Of a stretch of DNA of 50,786 nucleotides, positions 13,196-21,419 are shown piece after piece. The translations under genes and the position numbers were made by a program. The number at the start of each line of letters is the position of its first letter. The first letter of the stretch is position 1. The notes beneath the pieces were generated by a model, which worked only from the letters and a program-made list of their open reading frames with translations, searched no databases and was not told the DNA's origin. Origin of the DNA: a virus. The stretch covers positions 1-50,786 of the IMG/VR virus record IMGVR_UViG_3300030099_004693; one strand, written 5' to 3'.

Positions 13196-14818
13196 ATGAA
13201 TTTGTTATTAGATTTTAATTCAAGTCCAACAATTAATAAAAATATCGTAGAATGTAGTAAATCTCCTGTAGAATTTACAGAAACAGGAGCACGCATTAAG
13301 TTTATTAGACCACCACGATATGAGCCATCACACAATTCATTGTGGATAGATATTCTTAATATTGATACATTGTGGGATAATGTAGATGCAGAGCAGTTTG
13401 CAAATAACACAGGAATGCAAGACATAATAGCATTTAAAGAAGAGCTGGAAATAGTAAACACATATTTGTATGATGCTTTTGGAATAACAGATAAGATTGA
13501 TGTTACTAAATCATATGGTTGGAAGAAAGGTTGTTACGATATTGTTAAAGATGCAATTGCAAAAGCTCACAGATTTAACATGAGACCATCAGGTATGCCT
13601 AGTATATTCAACAGAATACAAGATAATAGGTGGATGTATGAACAGCTACAAAGACAAATGCTAGGTCTTGATGCTTATCGTAATAAAGCTAAATCAGCAG
13701 AAATAACACTTGATAGTAGTATCGAAAATATTATTGAAAGCCAACGAGCAGCTTATGATAATATCATAGAAAGTACAAATCAAGCTAATAATATGTCTGA
13801 TTATTACAAAGTATATAATTACATTGAACCATCAACTGATAGTGTTGATATTCAATTATATACAATTGTACATTGCAAATCAAAAGATATGACTATTATT
13901 AACAACAGAAACGAAGAGATATGTAAAATGAAAGTGCCTGAATGTTATCTTAAGTTTCATAGACCATTGTACAGAGCATTAAATGGTGGGAACAGGTATC
14001 CTTTACATTATACTGCAGCTGTTATGCATGGTAAACATCCATACATTAACGCAACACCGTATCGAAGGTTAAATCATTCGAGTATAGATAGATATGCATG
14101 GAGCACATTATGTCTATCTAGTTATACTGATGATATAGAGCGTGCGTTGAAAAAAAATGATTACATGTCTTTTGTTATGGGTATTATGAATTGGAATAAT
14201 ATTTATAATAAAGATGCAACTAATCCATATGCTGAAATCACACAAGTTATGACTTATGGTACATTTCCAGAAGTTAAAAACGAAGATGAACTGCATAGAA
14301 TAAGAACGGCTCTTAATATTAGTCTACACGAGTTCTTTCGCGCTAAATACTTTAAACACACAATGACAGAACTTGATAGTGTTCAAAGAGATTGGAACGA
14401 AAGAATAACTAGAAATTACTCTCCATATGCAAGATATATTGTTGAAGAATATGATAGTAAGAATTGTCCAACACGAAATGTTTGCACTGGATATCAAAAT
14501 CTTAAATCATATCTTGATTCAGATACGCAGTATATGGTAGAAGAAATGGTAGGTAATTTTCTTATTAATGACAATAGTAATGAGTTTGATGTAGGCTATG
14601 AGTTTCAAGAACTAGAATCAATACTAATGGCTATAAATCATTCTGTAAGAGCTGAAAACTTGTGGGACCAGTTACAGCAACTAAAGTACTCAGATGAAAC
14701 TGATTACTGGGGTGAAGCCCCGATAAAAACCGATAATAACCCTGATATTGCAGCGATGCAAGCTAAAATATCACAATGGGAAGAACAATTAGCAGCCTCA
14801 GGAGGTATAAATGAGTAG
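13196..14818 (+). CDS. Large protein with E2-like (UBC/RWD) core, 540 aa
   Basis: The product is proposed to be the conjugating partner of the cassette. Residues 268-330 read YPLHYTAAVMHGKHPYIN, then an insert, then TLCLSS with Cys306, then ERALKKNDYMSFVMGI, a Trp-Asn and NPYAEI. Ubiquitin E2 enzymes show the same order: YP, HPxIN about 13-15 residues later, a catalytic Cys followed by Leu, an AL helix and an NP. The His281-Cys306 gap is about 15 residues longer than usual. Flanking regions (1-240, 360-540) are helical and unrecognised. AAAGGAG precedes the start; the end overlaps the JAB gene by 8 bp. Motif reading by eye makes this a hypothesis. Confidence 0.5.
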   Translation: MNLLLDFNSSPTINKNIVECSKSPVEFTETGARIKFIRPPRYEPSHNSLWIDILNIDTLWDNVDAEQFANNTGMQDIIAFKEELEIVNTYLYDAFGITDKIDVTKSYGWKKGCYDIVKDAIAKAHRFNMRPSGMPSIFNRIQDNRWMYEQLQRQMLGLDAYRNKAKSAEITLDSSIENIIESQRAAYDNIIESTNQANNMSDYYKVYNYIEPSTDSVDIQLYTIVHCKSKDMTIINNRNEEICKMKVPECYLKFHRPLYRALNGGNRYPLHYTAAVMHGKHPYINATPYRRLNHSSIDRYAWSTLCLSSYTDDIERALKKNDYMSFVMGIMNWNNIYNKDATNPYAEITQVMTYGTFPEVKNEDELHRIRTALNISLHEFFRAKYFKHTMTELDSVQRDWNERITRNYSPYARYIVEEYDSKNCPTRNVCTGYQNLKSYLDSDTQYMVEEMVGNFLINDNSNEFDVGYEFQELESILMAINHSVRAENLWDQLQQLKYSDETDYWGEAPIKTDNNPDIAAMQAKISQWEEQLAASGGINE

Positions 14819-15779
14819 ACCTAACTTTATTATTAAAGAAAAAGCGTGGAACACTATGCAACAGTATGCAGGCATTGCATATGACAAGGATAAAAACGAG
14901 ATATCTGGATTGATACCATATAAACTAACAAAGCATCCTGTATCAAACGAGACTGTATATGAGTTATTTGACCCAGTTATCTTAAAACAAGAAAACTCAG
15001 GAACAACAACAGAGCTTGATGGTGAAGCGTTACGAGATTACCAAATTAAAGCTGGCATGAAATATGGAACAGACATCAGGTTTTGTTGGTGGCATTCACA
15101 TCATACAATGGGCGCATTCTGGTCAGGAACAGATGACAAAGAAATAAAAGCATGGAAGAATGATTCATGGTCACTTGCACTTGTTGTTAATCTGTTTGGA
15201 GAATACAAACTAAATGTATCTGTTTGGAAACCAATAGAGTTTTCTGAAGATGTGCCATTAGAAATTATAAGAGATATTCCTAAAGCAACAAAAACACAGC
15301 TTAAAGAATACGATGAATTATGTTCTAATAAAACAGAAGTCGTACATACTGGCTGGCAATCAAAAGGATATACTCCTCACAATCAAGTAACTATGTGGAA
15401 TAATCAAACTAAAGAAGATGCGCTTGACCCTAATGCGCACAAAAAGCTAAAATGGGTTCATGGAGAATCTATGGAACCTTATGCAGAGCTTATCGAAGCA
15501 TTAGATGAAGCAGTATCTGATATAATAGATGATTTCTGTCAAGGTACTATGGATTATAAAGAATATTCTAGCAAAATCAAAATGTTAAACAAAGACTTAA
15601 AGCAAAGAAATGCAAAAGTTAAAATTAATATACTGCCAAAAGGCAAAGTATTGGAAAAAGCAATGACTATGCAAGCTTGGGAACATTTAAAATATGATAA
15701 CGAAGCTGTAGAAAAATCATATGATGATGCTAGATTAACTAACTATCAAACAAACTATGGAGGTTATGGATGGGTATAA
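14811..15779 (+). CDS. JAB/MPN (JAMM) metallopeptidase, 322 aa
   Basis: The protein carries a complete JAMM zinc site: Glu30 (in NEISGL), then His95-x-His97-x7-Ser105-x2-Asp108 in WWHSHHTMGAFWSGTD. Enzymes of this family cut isopeptide or peptide bonds after ubiquitin-like Gly-Gly tails, so processing of the upstream modifier or removal of it from targets is the natural guess. The domain fills about residues 1-160. The remaining 160 residues are charged, helical and unrecognised. The gene overlaps the E2-like gene by 8 bp and the E1-like gene by 10 bp. Confidence 0.85.
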   Translation: MSRPNFIIKEKAWNTMQQYAGIAYDKDKNEISGLIPYKLTKHPVSNETVYELFDPVILKQENSGTTTELDGEALRDYQIKAGMKYGTDIRFCWWHSHHTMGAFWSGTDDKEIKAWKNDSWSLALVVNLFGEYKLNVSVWKPIEFSEDVPLEIIRDIPKATKTQLKEYDELCSNKTEVVHTGWQSKGYTPHNQVTMWNNQTKEDALDPNAHKKLKWVHGESMEPYAELIEALDEAVSDIIDDFCQGTMDYKEYSSKIKMLNKDLKQRNAKVKINILPKGKVLEKAMTMQAWEHLKYDNEAVEKSYDDARLTNYQTNYGGYGWV

Positions 15780-16441
15780 ACATGAGAAGCGAAGGCTTAG
15801 TAAACACTTTGCATGAATATACTTTTCATATATTAGGTTGCGGAGCTATTGGTAGTTCTGCAGCTACTCAGTTACTAAGATGTGGTGCTAAAAACTTTGT
15901 ATTATACGATATGGATAAAGTAGCAACAGAAAACATCGGCGTATCTCAGTATATGGATGAGCATATTGGCATGTTAAAAACTGAAGCATTAGAAGAACAT
16001 CTGATGAGTATTAATTGTAGGAACGTAGAAATAATACAATCACCAGAATACTTTAACATGTTTCGATATCAAAATAATAATGACATTGTAATATTAGGTT
16101 TTGATAGTATGAAATCTAGAAAACATGCAGTTCAAGAAATATGTTCAAATAAACAAACTAAACCATTCTTGTTGATAGATGGTAGGATGGGCGGTGAACA
16201 TTACCAACAATATTTGTTTAAAGACTTGACACTAAATAAATATCTAAAAACATGGTATTCTGACGAAGATGGTGATGCAGAGCCATGTAATGTCAAAGCA
16301 ACAAGTTATTGCTCAAATATGGCAGGTAGTATGATTGTAAACGCTATTAGAAAGGTAGTTACAGATAGTCCTTACGAAACAATGTTGACTTTTAACTTCC
16401 CTACAATGACAATACAAAAAAATACTTGTTTCCCAGCCTGA
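15770..16441 (+). CDS. E1/ThiF-like adenylating enzyme, 223 aa
   Basis: The product is expected to adenylate the C-terminus of the modifier. Nucleotide loop GCGAIG lies at 23-28; DMDKVATENI at 47-56 gives the acidic and Asn residues; Lys70 follows the GML motif; then FDSMKSRKHAV (111-121) and LLIDGRMGG (134-142) match the ThiF/E1 pattern. Cys173 and Cys181 (in PCNVKATSYC) are candidates for a catalytic thiol or zinc pair. The Arg usually found in NxxRQ is absent (NIGVSQ). At 223 aa it is a minimal E1 with no extra domain. GGAGG sits 6 nt before the start. Confidence 0.8.
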   Translation: MGINMRSEGLVNTLHEYTFHILGCGAIGSSAATQLLRCGAKNFVLYDMDKVATENIGVSQYMDEHIGMLKTEALEEHLMSINCRNVEIIQSPEYFNMFRYQNNNDIVILGFDSMKSRKHAVQEICSNKQTKPFLLIDGRMGGEHYQQYLFKDLTLNKYLKTWYSDEDGDAEPCNVKATSYCSNMAGSMIVNAIRKVVTDSPYETMLTFNFPTMTIQKNTCFPA

Positions 16442-16454
16442 CAATTAGTAAATT

Positions 16455-16489
16455 GATAGCTCGTCTTCAATCTCTGAAGGCGAGTTATC
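16455..16489 (+). other. Strong 15-bp hairpin after E1 gene
   Basis: GATAGCTCGTCTTCA (16455-16469) pairs with TGAAGGCGAGTTATC (16475-16489), 15 bp with two G-U pairs over a 5-nt loop. No U-run follows, so it may be an mRNA-processing or stability element rather than a full terminator. It separates the cassette from the replication genes. Confidence 0.65.
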
Positions 16490-16515
16490 GTTATCGTAAA
16501 TAAGGAAAAAACACA

Positions 16516-17190
16516 ATGAAACTAACAAAAGAAAAAAGGAAAGCTATTTCTGTAAATCCTTCTACTTTATTATTGTATGGAGCACCTAAAGTTGGTAAAA
16601 CTACCATGCTATCTAATTTAGATGATTGTCTAATAATAGATACAGAAAAAGGTAGTCGTATGATTGAAGGTTACATACAAGAAGTAAATAGTAGAGATGA
16701 GTTAATTGAAACATTAATAGCTATTAAAGAAAGTAAAGATGTAAAGTATAAATATATAGCTATTGATACAATTGATAAAGTCGCAGAATGGGCTGAACGC
16801 AGAGTATGCGAAGAAGAAGGTGTGAACTCTATTGCTGATTTAGCATTTGGTAAAGGTTATGGACTTGTACGTGAAAAAGTAGCTAAAACTATTTCACATT
16901 TCAAAGAAGTAGCAGAACATCTTATCATCATTGGACATAGAAAAGTAGCGTATGCAGTAACAGAAGGTAACCCTATAGTAATACCAGAATCTCTTGATTT
17001 AACAGGTAAACTAAAAAATGTTATCATGGCTGGTTGTGATGCTATTGGATATGTATATCGTGATGACAAAGAAAACCTAATGGTGTCTTTTAAAGCTAAT
17101 GATAGCATAGAAGCAGGTAGTAGATGTCCTCATTTAAAGGGTAAAGAAGTTAAATTTGAATGGAAAAATATATATAAGGAGGCTAAATAA
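16516..17190 (+). CDS. Sak4-like RecA-fold ATPase, 224 aa
   Basis: Phage Sak4-type proteins promote single-strand annealing together with an SSB. Walker A GAPKVGKT lies at 22-29, followed by LIIDTEKGS and, later, YIAIDTIDKVAEWA (Walker B region) and HLIIIGHRK. Length and motif order match this nucleotide-binding family. The next gene starts at once after the stop and looks like an ssDNA-binding protein, which is the usual partner. Confidence 0.75.
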   Translation: MKLTKEKRKAISVNPSTLLLYGAPKVGKTTMLSNLDDCLIIDTEKGSRMIEGYIQEVNSRDELIETLIAIKESKDVKYKYIAIDTIDKVAEWAERRVCEEEGVNSIADLAFGKGYGLVREKVAKTISHFKEVAEHLIIIGHRKVAYAVTEGNPIVIPESLDLTGKLKNVIMAGCDAIGYVYRDDKENLMVSFKANDSIEAGSRCPHLKGKEVKFEWKNIYKEAK

Positions 17191-17802
17191 ATGGCTATAT
17201 TCAAACCAGAAACAACAAGTGCAGGAACAGGGACTCCTAAGTCTTCATACTTAGGAGCAATAGAAGTGGGTACAGTAGGATTTAAAGATAGAAGTGGCGA
17301 CTTTCCAGGACAAGACTGGGCTGAGATATTTTTAGAAATAGAATTATCTGTCAAAGGTAGCGAATACACAAATAAAATGTCTTTATTAGGTAGATTAGAT
17401 AAAGATAGTGAAGGTAAAATAGTTGGAGGTAGTGTACTAAAAAGAATGTACAATATCTTTGATATGATTGGATTTAAAGGTGGTCTTACTATTGATAAAA
17501 AATGGGAAGACGAAAATGGCAATCAAATAACTAATATTGCAGAACATCTTAACAGCAACTTTAAAATGGATGGACAGGACTTTATTGCGTATGCATACAA
17601 AAAGAAGCCTAAAAAGCCAGGAGATAAAGTATATACAGAAATGTGGCCTAAACTATGGTTAAACACAGAAGGTGGCAGAATGCAGTGCGACAAAGATGTT
17701 AAATGGCTTAAAGAAAATGGTTATCTAAAGGAAGCTAGTCAAGATGATTTTGCTCCAAAAGGACAAACTAATTTAGCAGACAACGCATTAGCTAATCTAT
17801 GA
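17191..17802 (+). CDS. Putative ssDNA-binding protein, 203 aa
   Basis: The N-terminal 130 residues look like a beta-rich OB-type domain (DWAEIFLEIELSVKGSEYTN). The tail is acidic and polar. It sits between the Sak4-like ATPase and the primase-helicase, the usual place of phage SSBs. A GGAGGCTAAATA leader precedes the ATG. It overlaps the primase-helicase by 4 bp. The assignment rests on position and general look. Confidence 0.55.
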   Translation: MAIFKPETTSAGTGTPKSSYLGAIEVGTVGFKDRSGDFPGQDWAEIFLEIELSVKGSEYTNKMSLLGRLDKDSEGKIVGGSVLKRMYNIFDMIGFKGGLTIDKKWEDENGNQITNIAEHLNSNFKMDGQDFIAYAYKKKPKKPGDKVYTEMWPKLWLNTEGGRMQCDKDVKWLKENGYLKEASQDDFAPKGQTNLADNALANL

Positions 17803-19565
17803 AATACGTAGAGGTAGCAGTCGGAGGTCCTCATAACCGAGGAAATCTAGTTTTGCGTAGTGAGCTTGGCCATTATCTTCCTAAAGATGGAAGCCCACTA
17901 TATCGCTCTGTTTATCTCTACGGTGATGATGCAAAAGAATATGCTGATTCACATAGGACGTTAAAAGGCTATCACGGTAAGCGTGGTATTGATAATATAC
18001 TTATTGATATAGACAAAAAAGATAATTCAGATGAATACACACTAAAACAATTGCGTACTACTCTTCAACATCTAAATACCCTAGAAGTCCTAGATGAGAG
18101 TATACAATGCTATTTTAGTGGTACTGGTTATCATATCGTCATAACAAACAAAGTATTCAATTTCCAAGCTAGTGATAGCTTGCCCTATCAAGTAAAACAA
18201 ACCATGTCGAATCTGTTTGAAGATATTGACTCAAGTATCTACATGAGAAGTGGAATATATCGTGTGACACACACAAAAAACCAGAAAACAGGTTTATATA
18301 AAATACCTATTACACTACATGAAGCATACAACAAAACATATCAACAGATACACGAGATGGCTAAAGACCCACGCTTTGAGTACCCATATGAATTATTAGA
18401 TGGAGATTGTGAACTAGAAGGCTATATATGCCTAGATGTACCAAAAATACGTCAACAAGGCAAAGTTAGTGAACCTACGAAGGTAGTACCTTGTGTACAA
18501 ACAATGCTTAGGAATGGCCCAATACAAGGCTCTAGGCACAATACACTACTTAGGATAGCTAGTTATCTAAAAAGAAATGGAGTACCCAGCGACTATGCAA
18601 AAGTAATGATATTGCATTGGAATAACAATATGATGGATGAAGAAGCAGTCATACAAAAAATAGAATCTGTTTACAATGGAAACTATAGATACAGTTGTCA
18701 TGACTCAATTATGAAAGAACATTGTCAAACTAAATGTGTTTATTTCAAAAACAAAAACTATCATATCGATGTAAAAGATTCTGATACATTACAAAAAGAA
18801 TATGAAGAACGCTTAGAAACCAACTTCCAAGGTAGAACTGTACCTTTATCAGATATGTTTGGTTTAAAAGGATATGATACACAAATATATCCAGGCGAAC
18901 TTGTAACGATATTCGGTCCAACAGGGTCTAACAAAACTACACTCGCACAGAATCTTGCATTGGGTGTAGATTTTAAAAACGATAGAATAAACAAACAATG
19001 GCAAATACCAACATTGTTTTTATCACTAGAGTTATCAGCATGGTACATGCACAGACGTCATTTGCAAATAGTATCTGGTTTATCAAAAGAAGAAGTGAAT
19101 GCTAATTACAAAGAAGTATACAAGCGTCATTCTGATGAGCTACAACATCTACATATACAAACAGTTACACCAACACTAACATCAATACAAGACAAAATAA
19201 AAGAACTAAGTCCATATCTTGTAGTAGTTGATTATATAGATTTGGTAGATACACCAAAAGATGTTAAAGGAGAGTATGAACAAATTAAATACATATCTCA
19301 TAACTTATCTAATATGGCTGTTAATCTAGATGTTATTATTATACAAGTATCACAAGTTAGTAGAGAATACAGTAGAAATGAAGTTTTAGACCTGTATGCA
19401 GGTAAAGGTTCAGGTGCTATTGAGAATGCATCACGTAAAGTGATTGGTCTTAATGGACAGGCTGATTCTAATATAAAAGAAATTCATATGTACAAAAATA
19501 CTGACGGTGAATTATTTGACGTTGATGTAGAATGGAATGAAAGCTTTAGGTTAAGGAGAATATAA
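17799..19565 (+). CDS. Fused primase (AEP) and DnaB-like helicase, 588 aa
   Basis: The N-terminal half has archaeo-eukaryotic primase signatures: LIDIDKK (Asp70, Asp72) and CYFSGTGYHIVI (Ser107, His112). A middle region (about 230-320) with GSRHNTLLRIASYLKRNG and a Cys-rich stretch resembles the PriCT/zinc region seen in such fusions. The C-terminal half has Walker A GPTGSNKT at 373-380, Walker B LVVVDYIDLV, and later VSQVSREYSR of a RecA-like replicative helicase. It would prime and unwind DNA at the fork. No DNA polymerase gene is seen next to it. Confidence 0.85.
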   Translation: MKYVEVAVGGPHNRGNLVLRSELGHYLPKDGSPLYRSVYLYGDDAKEYADSHRTLKGYHGKRGIDNILIDIDKKDNSDEYTLKQLRTTLQHLNTLEVLDESIQCYFSGTGYHIVITNKVFNFQASDSLPYQVKQTMSNLFEDIDSSIYMRSGIYRVTHTKNQKTGLYKIPITLHEAYNKTYQQIHEMAKDPRFEYPYELLDGDCELEGYICLDVPKIRQQGKVSEPTKVVPCVQTMLRNGPIQGSRHNTLLRIASYLKRNGVPSDYAKVMILHWNNNMMDEEAVIQKIESVYNGNYRYSCHDSIMKEHCQTKCVYFKNKNYHIDVKDSDTLQKEYEERLETNFQGRTVPLSDMFGLKGYDTQIYPGELVTIFGPTGSNKTTLAQNLALGVDFKNDRINKQWQIPTLFLSLELSAWYMHRRHLQIVSGLSKEEVNANYKEVYKRHSDELQHLHIQTVTPTLTSIQDKIKELSPYLVVVDYIDLVDTPKDVKGEYEQIKYISHNLSNMAVNLDVIIIQVSQVSREYSRNEVLDLYAGKGSGAIENASRKVIGLNGQADSNIKEIHMYKNTDGELFDVDVEWNESFRLRRI

Positions 19566-19765
19566 TGGGATGGTTTATAGCAATAATACTAGACGATAAT
19601 TTAGCTATGATAGAGTTATTTAAAGCGTTTAGAATAGGCGTAGCATGGATTAATGATGAAACAGGTAAAGCATCATCATTAATTTTAGGGCTATGGAAAC
19701 TAGAAACAAATTTTACATTAGCTGTGCGAAAAAAGTTAGGATGGCATGAAACAGGACAAGCGTAA
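19565..19765 (+). CDS. Small protein of unknown function, 66 aa
   Basis: The ATG overlaps the primase-helicase stop (TAATG) and follows AAGGAG. The product MGWFIAIILDDNLAMIELFK, then AFRIGVAWINDETGKASS, has a hydrophobic start and is mostly helical. No family is known. It overlaps the HNH gene by 20 bp. Confidence 0.6.
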   Translation: MGWFIAIILDDNLAMIELFKAFRIGVAWINDETGKASSLILGLWKLETNFTLAVRKKLGWHETGQA

Positions 19766-20222
19766 AATTACTAGTAGAATGAAGTTTTGGGAGGACAAGT
19801 TCCTCCCAAAGCTTAAAAAACATCATGGAAACAGAAGTAAAGGTGTATTTCATCGTTTAATGAAAAAGTCATCTACACTGCGAACTTCACTAAAAAGAAG
19901 GAGCAGAGAATATGAAGTATTATTTGATATTAGCCTTAAAGAAATACGCGAGCTTATCTTATTGGCGTACGGAAAACAATGTAAATATTGCAAAGAAATA
20001 CTTAAAGTTAACAATATGGTTTGTGACCACACTAATCCTATTAGCCACGGCGGAGATTCTATCAAAACAAATCTTCAAATGATATGTGCACGTTGCAATA
20101 CCAGAAAAGGCCCTTTAACAGATAAAGTATATAAAAAGTTATTAGGCTGGTTAAAAAGACAAAACAAAAATTCAAGAGATTATATATTAAGAAAACTTGC
20201 TAGAAGCGATGTATTTAAATAA
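19746..20222 (+). CDS. HNH endonuclease, 158 aa
   Basis: Zinc and catalytic elements are plain: CKYC (79-82), CDHTNPISHGG with His95 and His101, Asn109 in TNLQMI, and CARCN at 114-118. The N-terminal 70 residues are basic. It may be a homing endonuclease or a phage packaging/repair nuclease. Placement after the primase-helicase, not next to TerL, leaves this open. AGGA lies before the ATG. Confidence 0.85.
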   Translation: MKQDKRKITSRMKFWEDKFLPKLKKHHGNRSKGVFHRLMKKSSTLRTSLKRRSREYEVLFDISLKEIRELILLAYGKQCKYCKEILKVNNMVCDHTNPISHGGDSIKTNLQMICARCNTRKGPLTDKVYKKLLGWLKRQNKNSRDYILRKLARSDVFK

Positions 20223-20245
20223 ATACTGGCTGGAAGTTGCAGTAT
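20223..20245 (+). terminator. Hairpin immediately after HNH gene
   Basis: ATACTG (20223-20228) and CAGTAT (20240-20245) pair perfectly right after the HNH stop, followed by A-rich sequence. This may be an mRNA 3' end, but no U-run follows. Confidence 0.35.
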
Positions 20246-20312
20246 AAAAACTCCAAGATGTTTTCGTATTTCTTTTTCATAGGTAACGGAAACTTTATTA
20301 GTCGAAAGAAAA

Positions 20313-20367
20313 CGGGGAGGGTCAAACAATTAACAGGAGCTGTTATAGTTTGGTGCAGCTCTCCCCG
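20313..20367 (+). ncRNA. Structured gap element 4, pseudoknot candidate
   Basis: CGGGGAG (20313-20319) pairs with CTCCCCG (20361-20367). Inside, CAAAC (20323-20327) can pair with GTTTG (20348-20352) while AGCTG (20338-20342) pairs with CAGCT (20356-20360). These cross, so the sequence can form an H-type pseudoknot inside the closing stem, as in the elements at 11028 and 13087. It ends 18 nt before the next ATG. Confidence 0.55.
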
Positions 20368-20385
20368 CTCATATAAGGAAATATT

Positions 20386-20640
20386 ATGATATTATTTGGA
20401 ATGGTTATTAAATGTTATACAATACTTACTTTTATGACAATAACAGATGAGATATGGAACCTAAACAATCCACGTCCATATCCTGCAACAAAATATGAAT
20501 TAGCAAATTGGGAAGAAAAAGATTTTATTTTTTATACAAATGGAACATATGTATTAAGAAAAAAAAGAAAAGTGGACAACAAAACAAAAGCAGAAGCCAG
20601 GAGGTTATGGCATGAACGTCAAAATAAGCAAATTCGATAG
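20386..20640 (+). CDS. Small protein of unknown function, 84 aa
   Basis: AAGGAAATATT precedes ATG 20386. The first 20 residues are hydrophobic (MILFGMVIKCYTILTFMTIT), then a basic C-terminal half follows (RKKRKVDNKTKAEARRLWHE). A membrane-anchored or secreted form is possible. It overlaps the small HTH gene by 29 bp. Confidence 0.5.
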   Translation: MILFGMVIKCYTILTFMTITDEIWNLNNPRPYPATKYELANWEEKDFIFYTNGTYVLRKKRKVDNKTKAEARRLWHERQNKQIR

Positions 20641-20743
20641 AATCGGCATCAAACTAAAAAGGTTGTTAGGATGGAAAATAAAAGACCTCGCTACAAGATA
20701 CAACGTAACGACAAGGACAATATATCGTGCGTTGAAAAAATAA
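20612..20743 (+). CDS. Mini helix-turn-helix protein, 43 aa
   Basis: ATG 20612 follows a strong CCAGGAGGTT ribosome binding site, and the frame ends at TAA 20741-20743. The product carries WKIKDLATRYNVTTRTIYRA near its end, a clear resolvase/homeodomain-like helix-turn-helix. The protein is little more than that motif, so it may act as a dimeric regulator or DNA-binding accessory. A rival frame from 20671 has a much weaker start. Confidence 0.65.
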   Translation: MNVKISKFDRIGIKLKRLLGWKIKDLATRYNVTTRTIYRALKK

Positions 20744-20809
20744 TAAAACATCAAGAAAATCTGTTTAATCTAACATTTAGAAATGGCAGATGGATAAGGA
20801 GATATAACA

Positions 20810-21040
20810 ATGGACTTAAAAAAAATAAAAAAGTCAACAAAAAAGACAACTCTAGTAAACCTGTCATCAGAACAAAGAGATGCAGGAAGAACGCTTTCAA
20901 AACCAAAAACATCAACAGTAGATAGACGTACAAAAGCTATTAAAAAAGCTGCTAATGGATGTTGGTGGATAGAAACATATTTAAATGGCGTATATACTTG
21001 GAGAGCTAAAGAACAAATGAATGGAGTAGATGATGAGTAA
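20810..21040 (+). CDS. Small basic protein, 76 aa
   Basis: AAGGAG lies before the ATG at 20810. The N-terminal half is Lys/Thr-rich (MDLKKIKKSTKKTT), and the C-terminal part NGCWWIETYLNGVYTWRAK looks like a small beta unit. The upstream and downstream genes are DNA-processing proteins. Function unknown. Confidence 0.6.
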   Translation: MDLKKIKKSTKKTTLVNLSSEQRDAGRTLSKPKTSTVDRRTKAIKKAANGCWWIETYLNGVYTWRAKEQMNGVDDE

Positions 21041-21419
21041 ATTCTACGATATTGATTTGCCTTTCGGAATAAAATATGAAGGTACATTATCAGAATTATT
21101 GACAGCAGATACAAACAGGTTAATTGAAGTCAAAACAGAACGTAATAAATGGAAAGAGACAGGCAATATATTTGTAGAATTTGTATGGCGTGGGACCTTG
21201 AGTGGCATAACGACTACCAAGGCTGATTGGTGGGCAACAATACTAACCCTAGAGGAGGAGATACAAGGGATAATATTGTTGCCTACTAATATAATGAAAG
21301 CCAAAGTTAAAAAATTAATAAACGAAGGGATAGCTAGTTATCCAGTAAAAGGTGGTGATGACAATGCTAGTGAAGGTGCGTTAGTACCTATAAAGGAGTT
21401 AATGAATTATGAAGGATAA
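21033..21419 (+). CDS. PD-(D/E)XK nuclease-like, possibly a junction resolvase, 128 aa
   Basis: The core reads Asp26, then IEVKTERNKWKETGNIFVEF with Glu32-x-Lys34, followed by GTLSGITTTKADWWA. The E-x-K with a following TGN...E and G-I-x-x-T-x-A-D-W-W pattern is typical of small phage PD-(D/E)XK nucleases related to Hjc/RusA-like functions. Two adjacent ATG codons exist (21030, 21033); GGAG suits either. It overlaps the RecB-like exonuclease gene by 11 bp. Confidence 0.6.
   Translation: MSKFYDIDLPFGIKYEGTLSELLTADTNRLIEVKTERNKWKETGNIFVEFVWRGTLSGITTTKADWWATILTLEEEIQGIILLPTNIMKAKVKKLINEGIASYPVKGGDDNASEGALVPIKELMNYEG

Noticed and set aside
13033-13461. Leftward frame of 142 codons
   Set aside because: Antisense to the modifier and E2-like genes, and shows hydrophobic composition typical of an antisense shadow.
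20671-20925. Rightward frame of 84 codons, Lys/Asn/Arg-rich
   Set aside because: It lies in another frame over the HTH gene and over the start of the 76-aa gene, both with much better ribosome binding sites; composition is that of AT-rich noise.
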